Assembly (NCBI GenBank): GCA_021029095.1
Contig: JAJOHG010000118.1
Coordinates: forward strand, 22,057 to 86,056
DNA from: Phellopilus nigrolimitatus
Taxonomy: Eukaryota > Basidiomycota > Agaricomycetes > Hymenochaetales > Hymenochaetaceae
Reading direction: 5' to 3'
DNA: 64,000 nt
The notes under the pieces are model-generated. The model was not told the DNA's origin. It did not search any database and saw nothing but the letters and a program-made list of their open reading frames with translations. Shown here piece after piece: positions 45,292 to 56,843 of this stretch. Position 1 is the stretch's first letter; each line of letters opens with the position of its first letter. Both the position numbers and the translations under genes were made by a program.

Positions 45292-48104
45292 ATGCGTTCT
45301 GCGCCTGCGGTCGGTTTCGAGAGCGCTCAGCACACGTCGACTGTATTGGAAGCCACTCGATACCCAGCGGAGAAACTCCTGGCTGAGCTGCAGTTTGCTT
45401 CGGGATGCGATTTGACCCCTGCTGATCTCGTGAGTTGTGCCTAGCGTGAATCATAATGTTACTGGTTTATGACACTCTGACTTCAGCATGTGTGGCTCGA
45501 CAACTTGTTCTGCTCTTGGTTGCCGGATTACCTGGCCACGACTGGTGCTGTCTGCCACAACCCAGAGGAATTTCGTACCATATACACTGCCCTGCTCGAT
45601 TGTGGTCGCACGCTCGTGATCGATCGCTGTGCACTGCTCGCTCTGAAGGGGGAATTAGCCAGCTCATTCATGTCCTTGATTCAATTGGTAAGGCATCAAC
45701 CACATAATTTGTTCGGATCAATACATGACCCGCGCTAATGAGCTAACACTTGAACTACGAAAACAGATTGTCGATGGACTCTCAGTGTACGACCCCCTGC
45801 GCATTGAACTACTCGACGTGCTTTTGCAGCTCGCGGTCGAGTCCAATATTGTCCCGAAATGTCTGGACATCAGCGGAATCAGTAATTGCAGCAAACGTGC
45901 AGTCTGCGTCAGAGGCTTTGGCGACGTTTGGATGGCGAACCTTGGCGAAAGTCTAGTTGCCTTGAAGACGCCGCGCCTTATCATTGATGAGGCGAAGCTG
46001 CATCGAGTGCGCAAATATTTTAAGCTACACCAAGCTGAGCTGACTCTACATGCCGGATAGAATTTGTGCCGCGAAGCATTGCTTTGGCGGCAACTTAGCC
46101 ATCCGCATATCCTTACGTTCTTGGGACTTTGCAGGGACATGTTTGAGTTCCCGGCGATTGTGTCACCCTGGATGCAGAACGGCGACGTCTTGCAGTTTGT
46201 GAAGAATCAGCCGCAGACTGAGCGCTTGACTCTGGTCATTTCTCACAACTTTTCCACAGTTTGACTCGTAGTCTGACTCAAGGGCAGCTCGCGCAGATCG
46301 CGAAAGCGCTCTCGTACCTCCATGGACACACTCATCCGATCGTTCACCAAGATATACGATGCGTACGTCAGCTGAAACTAAATAATTACCTTCTCTCAAT
46401 ATCTTAAAAACCCATCGACTTGATTGCAGGTAACCATCCTCATCAACGACCAAAACCAGGCCGTCCTTGCCGACTTCGGCCTGACGCGGCTCGACAGCGC
46501 GTATTTCAACACACTCACCTCCTCGCTCGAGCACGGGTGCACCCGCTGGCAGGCGCCGGAGCTGCTCTTCCCCGGCGCCGGCGCGCTCCCGAACCCGACC
46601 TGGGGCTCGGACATCTGGGCCTTCGGCATGGTCGTTCTCGAGCTCTTCACGGAGCGGCCGCCGTACGCGGGGACCGCGATCGACGCGGCAGTGGTGATCG
46701 ATGTCTACCATGGCCGCCGCCCCGAGCGCCCCACAGACGAGGATCTGAAGGGAGCAGGGTTCTCAGACCGTCTATGGAACTGCTTGAAGGCGTGCTGGCA
46801 TAAGGAGCCGACGCGCCGCCCGCGCGCGGACGCCCTGGCCCGTATTTTACCTCAAATGTATGGACTCGTTTCAGTGGGCGTTGCACGTGCCACACGGCCT
46901 GAGCAGCAATTACAGGAGGAGTCAGTTCAGCCAAAGAGGGCGTCCGTGCCGCTGCCAGTCTTGCCGGCTGCACTTCCCCCGCGGCCCAAGAAGCGTTTGG
47001 GGCAGAAGCGATCCATTTCTCATGCGGGCATGCACGCGCATGCAAAGGCAGACGGAGAGCCATTGACTTCGGCCGGCGGTGCAGGTCGGGGCGAAGCGCC
47101 TCGTGCCCATGTGCGGTGCTGCATGTGCGGGGCGACCGATCCGCCCACTTGGAGGCCGTCTAGCCGCAACCACGAGGAGATCGTATGTACCAAGTGCGAG
47201 GGGGGAAGGCTCCCAGCTTCCGTCGAGGAACTCATCTCGCCGATGCTCGTGCCCGTTCAGCACACCGACACCGCGGCGGCGAAGGAGACGCAACATCTCC
47301 GCAGGCGGTGCTGGACTTGCAAGACAGAGACCGCCGGCTCGTGGAGGCGGTCGAGGCGCCACCCTGGGGAAGTCGTGTGCTTCAGGTGTGCCCAAGACGA
47401 GTCGCTTTCGCCCCACCCGAAGCGGCGTCCGAAGGCCGCCTCGCATCTGCCGCCTCTGATCGGCGCGCGTGAGGCCCTTGGACAGCTGCGGGAGGAGCGG
47501 GCGGAACGGGAGGTGGAACGAGAGACGAGTAATATGGAGCAGGCCTCGCTAGCCACGCTGCCTGAAGACTTCGCGGATTCCTATATGAGGCCAGTAACTA
47601 GTTCCCTGCAAGCGGACGAGTTTATGATGTCCTGGGAGACGTCCGCGTTCGGACAGGCGCTCGTAGAACTGGAGACGAGCATCGTGCGTCAAGCCCTCGT
47701 TATCCGAGAAAAAAAACTTGGCTTACTAATGAACGAAAAATGTTGTATGTAGGTTGTCCCGAACGCGCTCCTTCAAACCATCTTGGGGCCCTCAGACGCC
47801 AACAAAGCGGCGCTGGAGGCCGTGCACCGCGTGCGCATACATGTGCATGTATCTGTCGGGGAGGCCGACGGTGCGGCCGGCGCGGGGCAGGCGCTCCTTG
47901 CTTGCGCCGGCGCGCGGTGGAGCGACGCTGTTAACGCAAGAAAGGAGATAGCGAAGGTCAGCGAGTCTCTTAACATATCAGCAGAACACTCGGTGATGCA
48001 CAGGGGCTGACTCGCCCGACTATTCCGCCAACCAGCTCGTCGAGTTCCAACGCCGCTTCGGCGGTGGAGCAGACGCAGGGGCCTTTGCTCCTGTTGCATG
48101 GTAG
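45292..48104 (+). CDS. Kinase-like protein fused to two GATA-like zinc fingers
   Basis: Exons: 45292-45429, 45487-45687, 45767-46006, 46061-46234, an exon ending 46362, 46430-47683, 47753-47956 and 48036-48104. The kinase part has GFGDVW (about residues 163-168), ALK with the ATP lysine near 180, and an alpha-C Glu in LCREALLW. Further on are HQDIRCVTILI, DFGLTRL and WQAPELL. In the catalytic loop the metal-binding Asn is Thr. The same long exon then encodes two zinc fingers of identical spacing, C-x2-C-x19-C-x2-C, at 47117-47197 (around DPPTWRPSS) and 47309-47389 (around AGSWRRSR). An acidic helical tail follows. The join between the exon ending 46234 and the one ending 46362 is out of phase with consensus sites, so a 1-nt frameshift or odd splice is possible. 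It is related to the kinase at 20917. Confidence 0.75.
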
Positions 48105-48527
48105 TTCGACCTGGTCATCTCGATCGTGGACAAACTCGAGACGTTCCAGAGCTGGAGCCGCTCACGACGCGTCTCAGCCTTCCGGGCTCCCGCTCTTTGC
48201 AACTCTTTGCGTAAACAATGACAGTCGAGGATCAGATTGAAATGAGATAAGTTCACATTATACCATAATTTCTAATTTAGACTCGGCGAGACTTCGACGT
48301 GCATCGGATGGCTCCCTGTTCAACGATGCTTGAACAACTTCGTGATTCTTGTCTGATGGCAGATCTACTCTGTGGAAGAGTTTTAGGAGTATATTCAAAA
48401 GTCAAGCAGTGTAAATACATTGTGTTAAACAAAACTACGCCACACAAATACCTTCATAGTCAATATTCCAAAATAAACGAAGACAATGGCTGAGAAGCCA
48501 TCAATTACGGGTCAGAAAAGTCTTCGC

Positions 48528-48753
48528 CACTCCCCTCCAAAAAGGCGGTTCCCGTCCGCTACGTTCAGACAAAGTCAAATAATGTTCTTCGACTGTGCAC
48601 CGCCTATGTTTATATGCATACTATAGACATAAAACGTGTACCTGCTAATTAGTTCTAGATGGTTTGAGCTGGCATAGGCAATGGTGAGTGACAATTTGAC
48701 GATACGGCATCTCGTGCGGGAATCGCCTTCCTTTTGTACATGTAGAGGGGAGG
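48528..48753. mobile_element. MITE-like inverted-repeat element (small copy)
   Basis: The left arm 48528-48559 (CACTCCCCTCCAAAAAGGCGG then TTCCCGTCCG) matches the reverse complement of 48713-48753 apart from an insertion of a few bases. The interior is about 150 bp and non-coding. The arms resemble those of the larger element at 56045-56435 through the shared AAGG-GGYGRTTCCCG core. I could not define target duplications. Confidence 0.55.
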
Positions 48754-49583
48754 AATGCAGCTGCACTTCGACCTGGCAGGCACATTCTTTGCCTTACCGA
48801 TGTATACGATGCACACTTGATGCGCGCTTGCTTGCTCTACGCACCTCCGGATGCATTTAGTCGGCGTTGGTGTTGATGTCCACCAACAACGACGAAGACG
48901 TCGAGTCTGCGCCTCCGACGCGCGTCGAGCTTGGCCAAGTCCAAATAACCCGCAAACTCTTTCATCTCAGTCCGACCCGCGGCGACCGTCGTTGTGTTCT
49001 GCAAACAGCTGCAATTCCGCAGCCTACACACGCACACCTGACCGAGCTTACCAAGCAGGCGCCAGCCCCCGGACGCTGTATCATTATGTACGGTACGTGC
49101 CGCGAGGGGTGGCCCAGAACGCACGAAGCAGGGGGCACATGAGATTGAGAACCCACGCGCATTAACTTTTCTTTTCTGTTCTTTTTTTTACTTAGCTCAG
49201 ACTCAAGACTCAGAGTTCGATCGGGCGCAGCGCGGCTCCGCGTGGGTGCTCACGCACGCCTGGGCCGTGCGTGCTCGATGCACACACCTCAGAAATTACG
49301 CATCCCATGGTTGGATGTTTTTTTTTTTTTTTTTTTCTTGCTTTCCAGCCGAGGGACGCAGAAAGGAGAGCGGAGCGTGAGCTGGGTCTTCAGCGTCATG
49401 CAGCAAGAGAGGACGCCTGAGCGAGGTAAAGGGGGATGGGATCACGGCTGTGTAAGCGCGGGATCGCCGCGCTGCTAGCGCGGTTTCCTAAGGCACGGCA
49501 CGCGGTTGGCACGCGCGGGCGGCGTCATGGACGCAAATTAACGGCAACGCTCGCCCTTGCCCTCTCTCGCATTCTCCCCGACA

Positions 49584-49621
<38 letters not shown>

Positions 49622-50058
49622 AGCGACTACGAGCGTGCTGCGCTGACTCTATCTCTGATCTCTCTCTGATGTGCTATTAGCGTTAAGCTCGGGCCCACAA
49701 CAACGTACTCAACACGCCGCTGCTGCCGCTCTGACCTGTAACCTTGTACCCTCGAAGCTTTCCCGTGTTTTGCTTTTGCTTTTGCTTTTGCTTTCGTGCT
49801 CGCTCTGCATTCTGTAACTGAGAGGTCGTCTCTGCCGGTTTTTGCACATTCTGGGCTCGCCTGTTTTTAGATCTTCGTTGTGGTTTTTAATAGCTCTGCC
49901 TCTTCGACCCAACCCGCGCCCAGGCCTCCCAACCCGAACCCATCCTACATCTGACTCGCAGCACACACACCGCGCTGCCGGCTCCCCTCGTCGCCTCGTC
50001 GCCTCGAGCCAAACCACCTCCCCCAGCGCACCACTCCCCCAGCACCGACGCGCGCTTT

Positions 50059-50092
<34 letters not shown>

Positions 50093-50100
50093 GACGATAT
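48754..50100. other. Repeat-rich 5' region of the large GC-rich gene
   Basis: Contains a T homopolymer of about 19 (49318-49336), a (GAC)n tract at 49580-49624, a CTTTTG hexamer repeat at 49773-49796 and a (CAG)10 tract at 50059-50090. The last lies directly before the ATG at 50101, so it is probably in the 5' UTR. No separate gene is supported. Long minus-strand frames here are composition artefacts. Confidence 0.6.
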
Positions 50101-53100
50101 ATGTTCGGCCGGAAGAAGAAAACAGCCGCGGCCAGGGCCGGCGCCGGCGCGCCGCTCAGCATCTCCGCGCCGATTCGCATGGCGGGGCCGCCGCCGGCGC
50201 TGACGCCGCTGTACGAGCGCCTCGCGACGGCGGACGCGCACGGAGGCAGGGACGGAGGCGGGGGCGGACATGCGCGGCCGAGCGCGGCGCTTCGGCCGAC
50301 AGGCGTGGGTGCAGGCAGAATGGGCGCAGACGGCGATGCAGGGGTGCCGCGAAGCGCCGCGAGTGGGCACCTGAACGGGAATGGGAATGGGAATGCGGGG
50401 CACGCGAACGGACACGCACACGCACACGTGCACCGGCGGGTGGATGCGTCGTCGCCGGTAAGTGCGAATCGCCGACTTCTTTTTATATGACTGACTGAGC
50501 GCGCGCGCGTGGGGGGCGACTTCGCCGCAGATGAAGAGCGTGCCGCCGCCCGTGCCGTCCTTCCCCGCGAAGCCGGCGTACAGGGACGGATATGGCGAGG
50601 ACGAGGGCGAGAGCGAATATGGCCTTCGCGGGAAGGAGGGCAGCAGGGGCCGCGCGGCGGTGCGGGAGCATGTGTACGTCGACACGGCGCAGCTGCAGCT
50701 CCGCAGCCAGATGCGGAATGGGGATCGCCATTCGCAGCAGCAGCTGTCGCCGCCGACGTCTCCCACATTGCCTAACGCGAAGAGAAGCGACCCGCGGGAT
50801 CGGGGCTGGGATCGGGATCGGGATTGGAACTGGGAAACGACCGAGCAGGAGAAGGGCATGTCGCGGGGAAACACGAACATGACTACGGCGACAGCGACAC
50901 GCGCGAGGGCGGTTGCGAAGGATGTCGCCAGTGACGGCGATGGCGACGTCAACGTCAACAACGGCTTTTTTTCGAGGCTCGCGACGCCACCATCCCCCCC
51001 TCCCTTCGTCTCCTCGCCACGCGTCCCTGCCTCTGTCTCCGACCAGGACACCTCCACGTCTTCGCCGTCGCCGTCGAAGCCGCCAATCCCACTGCGCTCG
51101 TCGGCGCGTGTCGTAAGCTCTTCTTCTTATCCCTTGCAGACGCTGGACGAGACGGGAAGGCTCGTGAGCAAGGCAACCGGGGACCCCAGTTTGGGCAACT
51201 CGCTTGAGGCGCGGCGCGCACCGCGCAGGACGAAGTACTCCCCGCTCGCTGCGTTCGGGCCCGAGTCGCCGTCCTCCCCGCTCTCCCCCTCGTCTACGTC
51301 CTCGTCGACCACGCTTGCGACTACACCAAGCATGTCTTCTTCCGCTTCCACCACGGTGGAGTCTCCGGTGCGTCCTACTGTTTGTTTCTCTTTGGGTTAG
51401 ACTTTATTTTTGAGTCGCTCTGACTGGTTGCCGTGTGCCCAGGCTTCTGGATTCGGCAACGGCGGTGCCGGATTTGGATTTACGTCTGGATCGTCTGGAT
51501 CGTTTGGATCTGCCTCCGCTCTGAAAGGATCGTCGGCTAGTGCTAGTCGATCGCCGCTGCCGGCGCACGCCGATCTTCTGCCGGAGCTACCGGATCGACG
51601 TCTGTCTACACAAGTACGTTACGTTCGTCCGTCGTCCGCCAAAAATATTAATTAAGAAAAATTAAATAATTAATTCATGCCGAATAGCCGCTAAAAACGG
51701 CGTCTGTGGAGCTTCGCGTCAAGTTCAACCCTGACGAGCAGGCCTTCCGTTCGCCGCTGTTCGCGTCCGCGTTAGGCGGGGACGACGACGACGACGACGA
51801 CAACAACAACAACAACAACAACGACGGCGGCAGCAGAACAAAAGATGGAAATCAAGGGGTGGGGGTGGCCGCTGCATCGCCAACGAGGATCACATCAATG
51901 AGAGACCCATCAGACAACCACACTTCTATCGTATCTGTCGAAGCACCCGAAGCTGACGCCTTCGGCGCTAGTGCGGGGGACTCTAGCTCGGGCGCGCGCA
52001 GGGAAGTCGCGCGGAGCTCAGAGTCAGACGCGAGCGCGCACGCGCACGAAGACGCAAGTGGGAGTGGGAATGCGAGCGGCCGCAGCGCGAGCGCGCGTGC
52101 ACCGCCCACGCCGCCCTCCCCGCTGCTGTCCCGCACCCAGATTGCCCTCTTTCCAGAGGACGGCTTGGGCGCCGTGGCTGCGTCTGCACCTGATTTCGAG
52201 CAAGGACAGGAAAGAGGACGAGAACAGGACGCGACGGTCACGCCGCGCAGCCGCGGACGCCAGCGCGCGGAGCACACGCAGGAACAAAACGCGAAGCGAG
52301 CGGAGAAGGACAAAAACGCAGAAAGCTCGCAGCCGCGCGCGCGCACGATGTCGACTTCGAGCGTGGGCAGCGCGCGGCGGCTGAGGATGGGGATGGAGTA
52401 CGAGGAGCGCGAGCGCGAGCGGATGCCCGGCCTTCCTCCCAGCCACGCTCGGCAGCACGTGCGCGAGGCGGAGAAGGAAGCGGCGCTGTACGCTACCGAC
52501 GCCGCGCCACAGCCAGAACCCACACCACCCGTCCACGCGCGCAGCCAGATTCCGACGCCCCCGACGAGCGTCGACGGGCACGGCGGCGGAGGGTCGCCGA
52601 GCGGGGAGGCGGCGCGGCTGACGATCGCGAGCGTGCTCGGTGTCGACCGCGACGACGCGGACGCGGACACGGCGGCGTCGCCGAGCCCGGGCAGCAGCAC
52701 CAACGAGCCGCCGCGCATATTCGGGGCCATCGGGACCCGGCGCGTGCGCAAGGGCAGCGCGGCGAGGCGCGTCAACGTCGAGGACCCGCAGCCGCTGCTG
52801 CTGCTCGCCGGGAGCCGCGCCCTGACCGCAGACATATTCCCGGGCACCCCGCCGAACGCCCCCGCCGCCGCTCCCGCCGCGCCCCCGTCCCTCTCGCGCG
52901 AGGCCAGCGCCAGCGCCAGCGGCTCCGGCTCGGACAAGTTCACGACGCCGACGGTGCGCACGGCTGACCTTCCCGTCCAGCACCACCACCACCACCACCA
53001 CCACCACCACGCGCACGCGCCGCTCTCCCCGCCGCAGTCGCCGCCGCAGCTGCAGCCGCCCATGCCCCTCCCGCAGAAGACGACGCGCGGCGGCAAGCCG

Positions 53101-55561
53101 TCGTCACAGTCCCGGCCGGACACCGCTACCAGCACGCACAGCGCCGCCGCGGCGGACACGCTCTACACCACCAGGCCGGGCACGGGCAGCTCGTACCACA
53201 GCTACGCCCCGCCGTCCTCCTCTGCGTCGTCCTCGGACGGCACCGCGCAGCAGCAGCGCGCGGCGCTCGCGGCGTCCTTCTCGTCCGCGTCCTCGTCTCC
53301 GTCTTCATCCAGCGCCGCCGCGCGCGGCGCCGGGAGCCCGGGCCCGCGCAAGCTGACGAAGGCCAAGCCGCGCGCGGACTACCCGCCCTCGCCCGTGCCG
53401 CCCTCGCCAGCCGCGCTGGCGGAGGCGCCCGCGGCGGACGGCGCGCTGCTCGACGAGGACCCGTTCGCGAAGGACGATGTCGTGCGCACGCTGTCGCCCG
53501 CGGCGAGCCTGGGCGCCGCGCCGCCGAGCCCGGGCGACTATCCCGCCTCGCGCGTGAGGCGCCGCGGCGAGCGCCTCGGCGGGCTCCCGAGCGAGGTTGT
53601 GGAGGCGCTTGCGCGTGCGGAGGCTGGGAGTCAGGTTCGGGAGGGCGATGCGGTCCAGGCGGCCGCGGCCGAGCCGGAGCCAGAGGCGGAGGAGGCGGAG
53701 CCGACGTTCTACCCGCTCGAGAAGCACCTGATGCACTCGGCGCTGCTCGGCGCGCTGCTGCCGCACCTCGCGTTCCGCGACTGGTGCGCGCTGATGGGCG
53801 TGAACGACGCGCTGCGCCGCGCGGTCGAGCACCGCCGTGCGCTGCGCGAGGCCGTGCTCGAGCACTTCCTCGGCGCGGTCGGCTATGCGCGCTGGGGCGG
53901 CAGCGAGAAGGAGCCGATCATGCTCACGTTTCGGGTGCGTTGCTCGTTTCGTATCTCTGTTGTTTTGTTTTGTTTTTGTTTTTCGGTGATGCCTTATCAC
54001 AAAAATGTGAATATCTCCTTTGAAAATAGGACCTGAACTCGTACATGCGCGGCGTCTCCGTGCCCTCGCACCAGTACGCCGTCTCCGCGAAGCTGTGGCT
54101 CGCCGCGCGGCAGCAGCAGCGCCACCAGGGTGCGGGCGCCGGCGCGGGGGACGAAGTTAGCAGGGCCGAGGCCCGCGCGGCCGCCGTGCAGAAGAGCCTG
54201 CTCGCCTCCGCCTGCCGCGCGTACACGCGCGTCGTCCTCCGCCTGCGCGCGCAGGCCGAGATGGAGGCCGCGCAGGTGGGCGCGGAGGCAAACGGGCAGG
54301 TGTACCAGATCACGCCGCCGCAGTCCGCGACGAGCGTGAGCGTCGGCGGCGCGAGCGCGAGGACACAGCAGCACCGCCGCGACGCGTCCCGCGCGCGCTC
54401 GGCGAGCCGCGCGCCCTCGCCGACGTCCTCCTCCGTCGCGCCCTCCGTGCTCTCGCGCTCGCAGCCCGCGCGCCCCGGCTCGGCCTCGCAGTCCGGGCAC
54501 GGACACGGGCACGCAAACGGGCACGCAAACGGAAACGGAACCGCAAATGGGCACCGCCGCGACGCCAGCGCGCGCGCGCGGCCCGCGCCGCGCTTCCGCT
54601 CGCCGCTGTTCCGCCTGGGGCACGCGCCGTGCCTGCGCGTGTTCGTCGCGAGCCCCGCGGGCGCGTGGCTGGCGGACGAGAGCGTCGTCGAGTGCGAGGG
54701 CGAGCTCGCGCGCGCGGGCGTGCGGCCGCTCCTGCGCGCCGGCGACGTCGTCTGGGACGCGGCGGTCGGCGACGAGGGCAACGCGGGCCGCATGGTGTGG
54801 GACGGGAACTACCTGATCGTGAGTGCCGCCGGGCGCGCGTTGATTTTTGCCTGGCTGCTGCTGATAATTTTCGGTCTGGTGGTGGTTAGGACTTGGAGTA
54901 CACGTACTCGCGGACGGGAGACGTCCCGCAGTACCTGCACACGCTGGCGTTCCCGCCGTCCTACTTCCACCGCGTTATACGCAGCGCGGGCAACCCCGTC
55001 TGCTACATCGACCTGGCGCCCTGGGGCGAGGAGATCGCCGCGAATCTGCAGCTCCTGCAGGACCGCGTGCGGACCGAGACGTGCGTATCTATCCTCCGCT
55101 CCCCCCCGCCCGCCGTCTCTTCCGTCTTCCGTTGCGCTGAACCCTGACCGCTCCATTGCTACTATTTGTTTTTAGCCCGCAAGGCGGGCACCACACCGTC
55201 GTGCGCTGGATCCACCGCTCGAAGTTCCGCATCCGGCCGGACCCGCACACGCACGCGCCCGTCGCGATCCCCGGCACGCGCCTCTGCGTCGACCCGGGGT
55301 GGCACGGCACGCTCATCGTGGAGACGGAGGGCACGAACGAGGGCCTCGCGGACCTGCAGGAGCGCTGCGGGCGCGCGTTCCCGCCGCGCGCGGGCGCGGA
55401 CCAGGGCAGGCGCCCCAGCCGCGTCTTCCGCCTGCTGCGCGAGCGAAGGTCAGTCTCCCGCCCCCCGCTTGCTGAAGAGATTTGTGTTGAATTTGTTTTG
55501 TTGCAGCCGGCCGGGGGAGATATGGCTCCGTGCTGTGCGAGAAAAAGAGCGCTTGCTGTAG
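50101..55561 (+). CDS. Very large disordered protein with conserved-looking C-terminal domain, function unknown
   Basis: Eight exons (50101-50457, 50531-51367, 51443-51613, 51688-53934, 54030-54818, 54890-55080, 55176-55448 and 55507-55561) sum to 4920 nt, or 1639 residues. The first 1100 or so residues are Ser/Pro/Ala/Arg-rich with D7N7 (51781-51822) and H10 (52981-53010). An ordered part starts near YPLEKHLMHSALLGALLPHL and FRDWCALMGVNDALRRAVEH, which looks F-box-like. It continues through DLNSYMRGVSVPSHQYAVSA and CRAYTRVVLRLRAQAEMEAA. Then come LVEYTYSR-type strands (DLEYTYSRTGDVPQYLHTLA) and VVRWIHRSKFRIRPDPH. The end is RPGEIWLRAVREKERLL. GC content is far above its neighbours. The ordered C-terminal pieces resemble uncharacterised basidiomycete proteins. 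No enzyme motif was seen. Confidence 0.85.
51781..51822 (+). repeat. In-frame (GAC)7(AAC)7 coding microsatellite
   Basis: Encodes seven Asp then seven Asn in the large disordered protein. It is pure and uninterrupted, hence likely length-variable. Confidence 0.95.
52981..53010 (+). repeat. In-frame (CAC)10 polyhistidine tract
   Basis: Ten consecutive CAC codons encode H10 within the same protein. There is no synonymous CAT codon, which suggests recent slippage expansion rather than selection on protein alone. Confidence 0.95.
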
Positions 55562-56044
55562 TGCTTGCATGTGCCGTCTGTGCGAACGTCGATACTGTTT
55601 TTGTTTTTGTTTATCCGTTGTTGCTTGCTTGCTGTTACTGTTTTATCTTTCGTGCTGACTTGCTGTCCGCCCCTCACTGACGCTTTTCTTTTTTCGTTGA
55701 CTCTTATCTGTATTTGTCTGGACTTTTTTTTTCATGATCGTTAACTTTTAGCCTAGTCGACCCGAAACACTTGTAAGAATGCGAACTGCGCCTTGCGTAC
55801 TAGTGTAATAAAAGTACAGTGTCGATGCATGTACGAATTGAAGACGTTGTCCTTCGCCCCGCTGCACGGGAAATAAAAGCAGGTACAGGCACCCGTAATT
55901 CCTCTTGTCTTATATTAAACATTTGAAAGGCATATGTTAGTTTTGCAAATGTTACTACCTTATGTGCAACTTGGCAAAGAATCCATAAACGATTTATTGT
56001 GGAGTTTCGCTCACCATTTACTAAAACACAGGTGGGTGTAGAAC
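55562..56044. other. 3' flank of the large gene
   Basis: T-rich sequence with candidate polyadenylation signals AATAAA near 55807 and 55872. No gene was seen. Confidence 0.5.
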
Positions 56045-56435
56045 GTCTACGGCCCTCCCCCCTAAATAAGGAAGGTGGTTCCCGTCTGCATTGCCTGCAC
56101 ATCCACATCGTCGCAGTCACCTAAGAAAAGGCTACAAGGAATGTCTGACTGTGCAAAACTTCTTTTCGGACATATATGATGAAAATACAACATATAGTAT
56201 GACATACACGGTCGATTCGAGGTTGCCCCGTTTGCTTTCCACTTTTGTCACGTGAGTTAGGCTGTAGTCCTGGCCACATTTTCCAGCTCGATTGTAGGTC
56301 CGAAGAAGAGATTCTACATAATATACAATACATTTTAAAGGGACTTGAGCTGGCTGGTGAATGACAACGGAGGACACGGGTGGGTGTGCGGGACACGAGC
56401 GGGAACCACCTTCCTTATTTAGGGGGGCCGTAGAC
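56045..56435. mobile_element. MITE-like inverted-repeat element (large copy)
   Basis: The left arm 56045-56084 and right arm 56400-56435 are reverse complements over 36 of 40 positions, differing only by four extra bases in the C-run of the left arm. Shared core: CCTAAATAAGGAAGGTGGTT. The 315-bp interior has no coding potential. The size and non-coding interior fit a MITE. Target duplications were not resolved. Confidence 0.7.
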
Positions 56436-56448
56436 TTTCTGTAAAACC

Positions 56449-56592
56449 ATCACGTGATTACTCACTGAGTGGCTGTGTGCCCCCGTGAAAACTGATTGCT
56501 CTCGCTACCTTAGTACCTACCTACCTGGAGCTTAAAAGAGCTTAAACCTTGATACACACACTTCGCTGACCGACATATCCAATCATTGTTAT
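56449..56592. repeat. Dispersed non-coding repeat, copy B
   Basis: Matches 3771-3929 in the same orientation with small indels, including an exact 20-nt block at 56573-56592. It begins 13 bp outside the right arm of the MITE-like element, so the two may be parts of one larger transposon. Confidence 0.6.
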
Positions 56593-56843
56593 TCTGTTTC
56601 GTTTCCTGTGCCTCACTGTCATGGTCTTTATGTAAGTACGAGCGGATGTCGCCGAGCTGTTCAAGCTCCACTTAAACGCGCCTGTGGCTCGGATCTTGCA
56701 CCGCACCTATGTCCCCTCATCAGGTATCGTATTAGCATCTTGGCTTTGGACCAAGATATCAATCTGAGCGTGAAGATAAGACGGAGACAAGCCGCCGACA
56801 TCGTCGCCGGATGACTCGCGGAGCGCGTAGAAGACCGTCTCCT

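Noticed and set aside
49945..51057. 370-codon open frame on the minus strand over the start of the large GC-rich gene
   Set aside because: Frames stay open because of GC-rich, repetitive sequence. The plus-strand gene has splice sites, phase-consistent exons and a conserved-looking C-terminus.
51852..53159. 435-codon minus-strand frame opposite the same gene
   Set aside because: It is the complement of low-complexity coding sequence (for example poly-His becomes poly-Trp). No domain or start context was seen.
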